NCBI RefSeq assembly: GCF_026151205.1 | Contig: NC_087077.1 | Location: 14,608,983-14,672,982, forward strand | Direction of reading: 5' to 3' | From: Bolinopsis microptera | Lineage: Eukaryota > Ctenophora > Tentaculata > Lobata > Bolinopsidae | Length of the DNA stretch: 64,000 nucleotides | Shown: piece by piece, positions 61,588 to 64,000 of the stretch | Numbering within the stretch: the stretch's first letter is position 1 | Layout of the letters: every line of letters starts with the position of its first letter | Translations under genes and position numbers: made by a program | The notes under the pieces: model-generated | What the model was told of the DNA's origin: nothing | The model's database searches: none | Seen by the model: the letters and a program-made list of their open reading frames with translations, nothing else

Positions 61588-61867
61588 CGTGACGTGTTCA
61601 ATGTCGTTGGTGAGTATATTGTCATGCAGGAATGTTGGTGAATGTTTGTGGAATGAGTTGGTAATGAGATGAGCGGAAAGAATCCCAATGAAAGAAACAA
61701 ATTTTCAAATTTTTGAGTTGTGGGATTTGTTCTCTTTAGAAGGTCAAAGTTGTAGTCTCCCAAAATTATAGGGAATTTCGCTGGATTGTACAACTTTCGT
61801 CTTGGTAGATTCCAAACACAAGGAAATTTTTCCTTTGGTTGGTAATATACTCAATGATGGAAGTATA

Positions 61868-61985
61868 GTGTATTGGCTATGCCCCGCTCACTAGTTTAGC
61901 TCTTTCTAGTCCCCTGCTACACGGTATGTAAACAGGGATTGGCTAGTTAGAGGCGGTCCGTGTAGGCCTTACACTGTGCTTTCAG
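61868..61985. mobile_element. Possible small insertion in the LINE endonuclease frame
   Basis: About 118 bases with no endonuclease coding sense lie between KDIKSM and the FPIILGDYN motif. Ends AGTATAGTGTATTGGCTA and, inverted, AGCACAGTGTAAGGCCTA share 13 of 18 positions, which hints at a decayed MITE. No target duplication defined. Confidence 0.4.
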
Positions 61986-62775
61986 CAATACTCATAGATT
62001 TTATGTCTTTGGGGAAGAGTGACTTCAGGTGTGTCAACTCATTGAGAAACTCTTTCGAGTCCCCATTGGGTGATCTATAAACCACACCAACATTAACTTT
62101 TTCACTCCCTTTATTGACAGTAACAAAGAGTGATTCAAGGTTTTTAGTTGTACTGATAAGCTTGTCGTTTATGGTTGCATTGAAGGAACAGTGGATATAT
62201 AAACAGACACCTGTTCCTTTTGTTTTATTTGGAATTTTATCATTATAGAAATGCGAGTAGTTGCTTAATTTGTACAGATCACCTTTGTTTTGATTAACAT
62301 TTGTTTCAGCAAGAGCAATAGCTGAGTAGGTAAGTTTTTGCATGCTCATTTCTGCAGAAAAGGAGTCAAAGTTGGATAGATTTCCATCTATATTGTAGAA
62401 CATTGTGCTAAAATCAGAGTTATTAGGGACCTTTTCATGGACTGATTTAAGTTTGTAACTCTTACAGTTTTCCAAAATTGTGGATGCTTGGTTAATACAG
62501 TCAAAAGACTCCAGGAAGTCTTCTGAGTAGAACTTATCATCAGACTCTTTTTCAAGTCCTATGAGTTCCTTAAAGGGATTGTAGATCATGACACTAATAC
62601 TATAGCAGTTGGTACATAAGTGTCCAGAGCCTCCTTGGCTAAATTTTGAATTTTTGAAGCATAATTTGTGTATTATTTTGGGACAATTTTGACATTCCAA
62701 GTATCCTTGACCAATATAAGGACGTTTTTGTTGCAGCAGTCGCATATTTCTCGTTTGATTGATGGAGTCATTTAT

Positions 62776-64000
62776 CTATACAGGGTTTGGTGGGCCACCT
62801 CTGAGTGCGTTAGAATATAACCTACTGCTTGATAATTTAGTTTTACTAGATTTAAATTGAAAGATGCAGCGTTTTAATAGGACAACAAGGATGCTGGTGC
62901 CTTTTCTATTGAGATGGAGTTCATCTCCAACATCAGTCTTTGCAAGATCATAATCTAAAAGATTTGTTCGCTTGTCTAGGAACTTGATAAAACCTTCAAC
63001 TAGGATAACTTTAAGGTCACACTGGCATAAATCTTCAGCAATAAATCTATTAAACATAAAAATTCTACGGTTCTTGTCGTGTGATTTTGTGGGAAGTACT
63101 GGACATATGAATATTTTACATTTAGGGTTGTACTTCCTTATCAGACTAAGTTTTGTTTTATATTGCTTATAAAGTTCTTTGACCTTTTGGTCGGTGACTT
63201 TGTTCTTGAGGTCATTAGTGCCCACCATTAGCACAACATTACGGTATGATGTGCATGATAGTGGGTCTATCGAGTCTATTGTAGGAGCCCAAGATCTGAG
63301 GCCAGGGGTCGACTCTCCAAGTTTACCTTTGCCGCTTCCGAATGTTATAGGCCCAAAGTTAGAATCCCCTACGAGAATAGTTGAGTTGAAGTTTGACCAA
63401 TGGATGGCCCTGAATGTAAGGCTGAAGCGAATGCCGTCAGAGACAGAATCATCATCTTCTTCTTTGATGGTGTGTTTGAAGAAGTCTTGACTATGCCTAG
63501 TCATCTGGTACATGCTTCTGCTATTACATTTGACAGTCATTGTTTCGTCAGACTGTAAGTTCCTAAACTGAAGGTGACGTGGGATCCCTAGAGATATGGT
63601 GAAGATAGATGACTTAGGGTCAATGTCCCCCTCATTGTCTGCGTGTTCTGGGAGAGTTGACTCCTTATCATCATACATGTTCACTAGGCAAGAGTTTAGT
63701 CTGTAGTGGTGCCTTTCCTCTTGGTGTGAAGACCCATACTCATTGTTGAGACGCTCCATCAGTTTCTTGATGGGTTCAGGCATCTCCAAAGGGTTTGACT
63801 TTGAACCCATGTACTTGTAGTGCTCTCCATATTGAAGTACATTTCTTTGCCCCTCTATTGAGAAGTCTGCAATTTGATTCTGTAGCATGTTCATGAGGTC
63901 GCTCTCTTCTTTCTCTGTGATGTAGTCTTCTAGCTGGTTTTCTACATGCTTTATATCAGGAACCAAGTTGATTGAACTGACATTTTCTACTTGAATTGGG
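62776..64000 (-). CDS. LINE ORF1: AlkB-like 2OG-Fe(II) dioxygenase fused to SGNH esterase (5' partial)
   Basis: The frame is open from the window edge with no in-window ATG that is clearly the start; I number from the TTG at 63966 as residue 1 (396 residues to the stop). Residues about 1-190 form an AlkB-type domain: LVNMYDD, iron ligands H108 and D110 in LPEHADNEGD, third ligand H165 in FFKHTIKEE, and the 2OG-binding arginines R180/R186 in RFSLTFR. Known AlkB enzymes demethylate nucleic acids. Residues about 195-360 are SGNH hydrolase: GDSN (S202), VGTND (G249-D252) and DELH (D348, H351), so the catalytic residues are all present. The frame has no stops or shifts. The role in retrotransposition is unknown; removal of alkyl marks from template RNA is a guess. 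Confidence 0.88.
   Translation of the reverse strand, partial: PIQVENVSSINLVPDIKHVENQLEDYITEKEESDLMNMLQNQIADFSIEGQRNVLQYGEHYKYMGSKSNPLEMPEPIKKLMERLNNEYGSSHQEERHHYRLNSCLVNMYDDKESTLPEHADNEGDIDPKSSIFTISLGIPRHLQFRNLQSDETMTVKCNSRSMYQMTRHSQDFFKHTIKEEDDDSVSDGIRFSLTFRAIHWSNFNSTILVGDSNFGPITFGSGKGKLGESTPGLRSWAPTIDSIDPLSCTSYRNVVLMVGTNDLKNKVTDQKVKELYKQYKTKLSLIRKYNPKCKIFICPVLPTKSHDKNRRIFMFNRFIAEDLCQCDLKVILVEGFIKFLDKRTNLLDYDLAKTDVGDELHLNRKGTSILVVLLKRCIFQFKSSKTKLSSSRLYSNALRGGPPNPV

Larger units (their letters stand above)
59137..62771 (-). pseudogene. LINE ORF2: PHD-like finger, endonuclease, reverse transcriptase (broken in the endonuclease half)
   Basis: ATG at 62771-62769 follows the ORF1 stop after four bases (TAGATAAATG). 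It reads MTPSIKREICDCCNKNVL, the first finger pair. A one-base shift near 62715 leads into the frame with CQNCPKIIHKLCF and LCTNCYS. Endonuclease motifs are AIALAETNVN, KGTGVCLYIH and GVVYRSPNGDS. The frame is then interrupted at about 61985-61868 by unrelated sequence, resumes at FPIILGDYNFDL, and shifts again near 61645 before HVTMSGVIDDMNSHHKP. At least three lesions make this copy non-functional, although the RT part is intact. Confidence 0.88.
59137..64000 (-). mobile_element. LINE with AlkB-SGNH ORF1 and PHD-EN-RT ORF2 (5' end outside window)
   Basis: ORF1 is open to the window edge and ends at 62776; ORF2 starts at 62771 and ends at 59137. The RT belongs to the same group as that at 48985-52175. 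PHD and esterase domains in CR1-like LINEs are established; the AlkB domain is the unusual part. 3' end lies near 59000-59130. Confidence 0.88.

Noticed and set aside
61575-61793. Separate 72-codon gene
   Set aside because: It is the third-quarter of the LINE endonuclease (GDYNFDL motif) in a shifted frame, not an independent gene.

Overview
The window is eukaryotic, AT-rich DNA from an animal. Short exons with GT/AG introns, introns of up to 6.7 kb, a non-muscle/smooth-type myosin II heavy chain gene, and abundant CR1-, RTE- and jockey-group LINEs together suggest a marine invertebrate. A cnidarian or other early-branching metazoan is a guess I cannot confirm from sequence alone.

Layout. 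(1) 1895-27343, minus strand: twenty exons of a myosin II heavy chain gene, from the start codon through the motor, IQ region and the first part of the coiled-coil tail. All exon phases join without a break and give 986 complete codons; the gene continues beyond base 1. Its introns hold small terminal-inverted-repeat (TIR) elements, hairpins, tandem E-box and CRE arrays, and otherwise no recognisable genes. (2) 27344-31518: upstream flank of the gene with degenerate retroelement-like sequence. (3) 31524-47753: a 16.2-kb near-perfect palindrome with two arms of about 8 kb and a spacer of about 60 bp. It is bounded by identical inverted termini and flanked on both sides by the direct repeat GTAAG, so it looks like one giant inverted-repeat transposon or a foldback unit that inserted as a block. 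The arms carry subterminal 54-bp minisatellites, old LINE fragments present in both arms, and two younger insertions each present in only one arm with a clean empty site in the other. Some splice-flanked open frames in the arms match nothing I recognise. (4) 47754-54350: a tRNA-Arg(TCT) gene and a truncated LINE interrupted by a TA-flanked TIR element and a truncated CR1-like LINE. (5) 54360-58980, minus: a nearly complete CR1-type LINE with a PHD/CCHC ORF1 and an endonuclease/RT ORF2 carrying two frameshifts. (6) 59137-64000, minus: a second LINE whose ORF1 fuses an AlkB-like 2OG-Fe(II) dioxygenase to an SGNH esterase. It is followed, through a TAGATAAATG stop/start junction, by a PHD-endonuclease-RT ORF2 with breaks in the endonuclease but an intact 816-residue RT frame.

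The most notable items are the 16-kb palindromic element and the AlkB-SGNH LINE. The myosin is the only clear host protein gene and the tRNA the only clear RNA gene.
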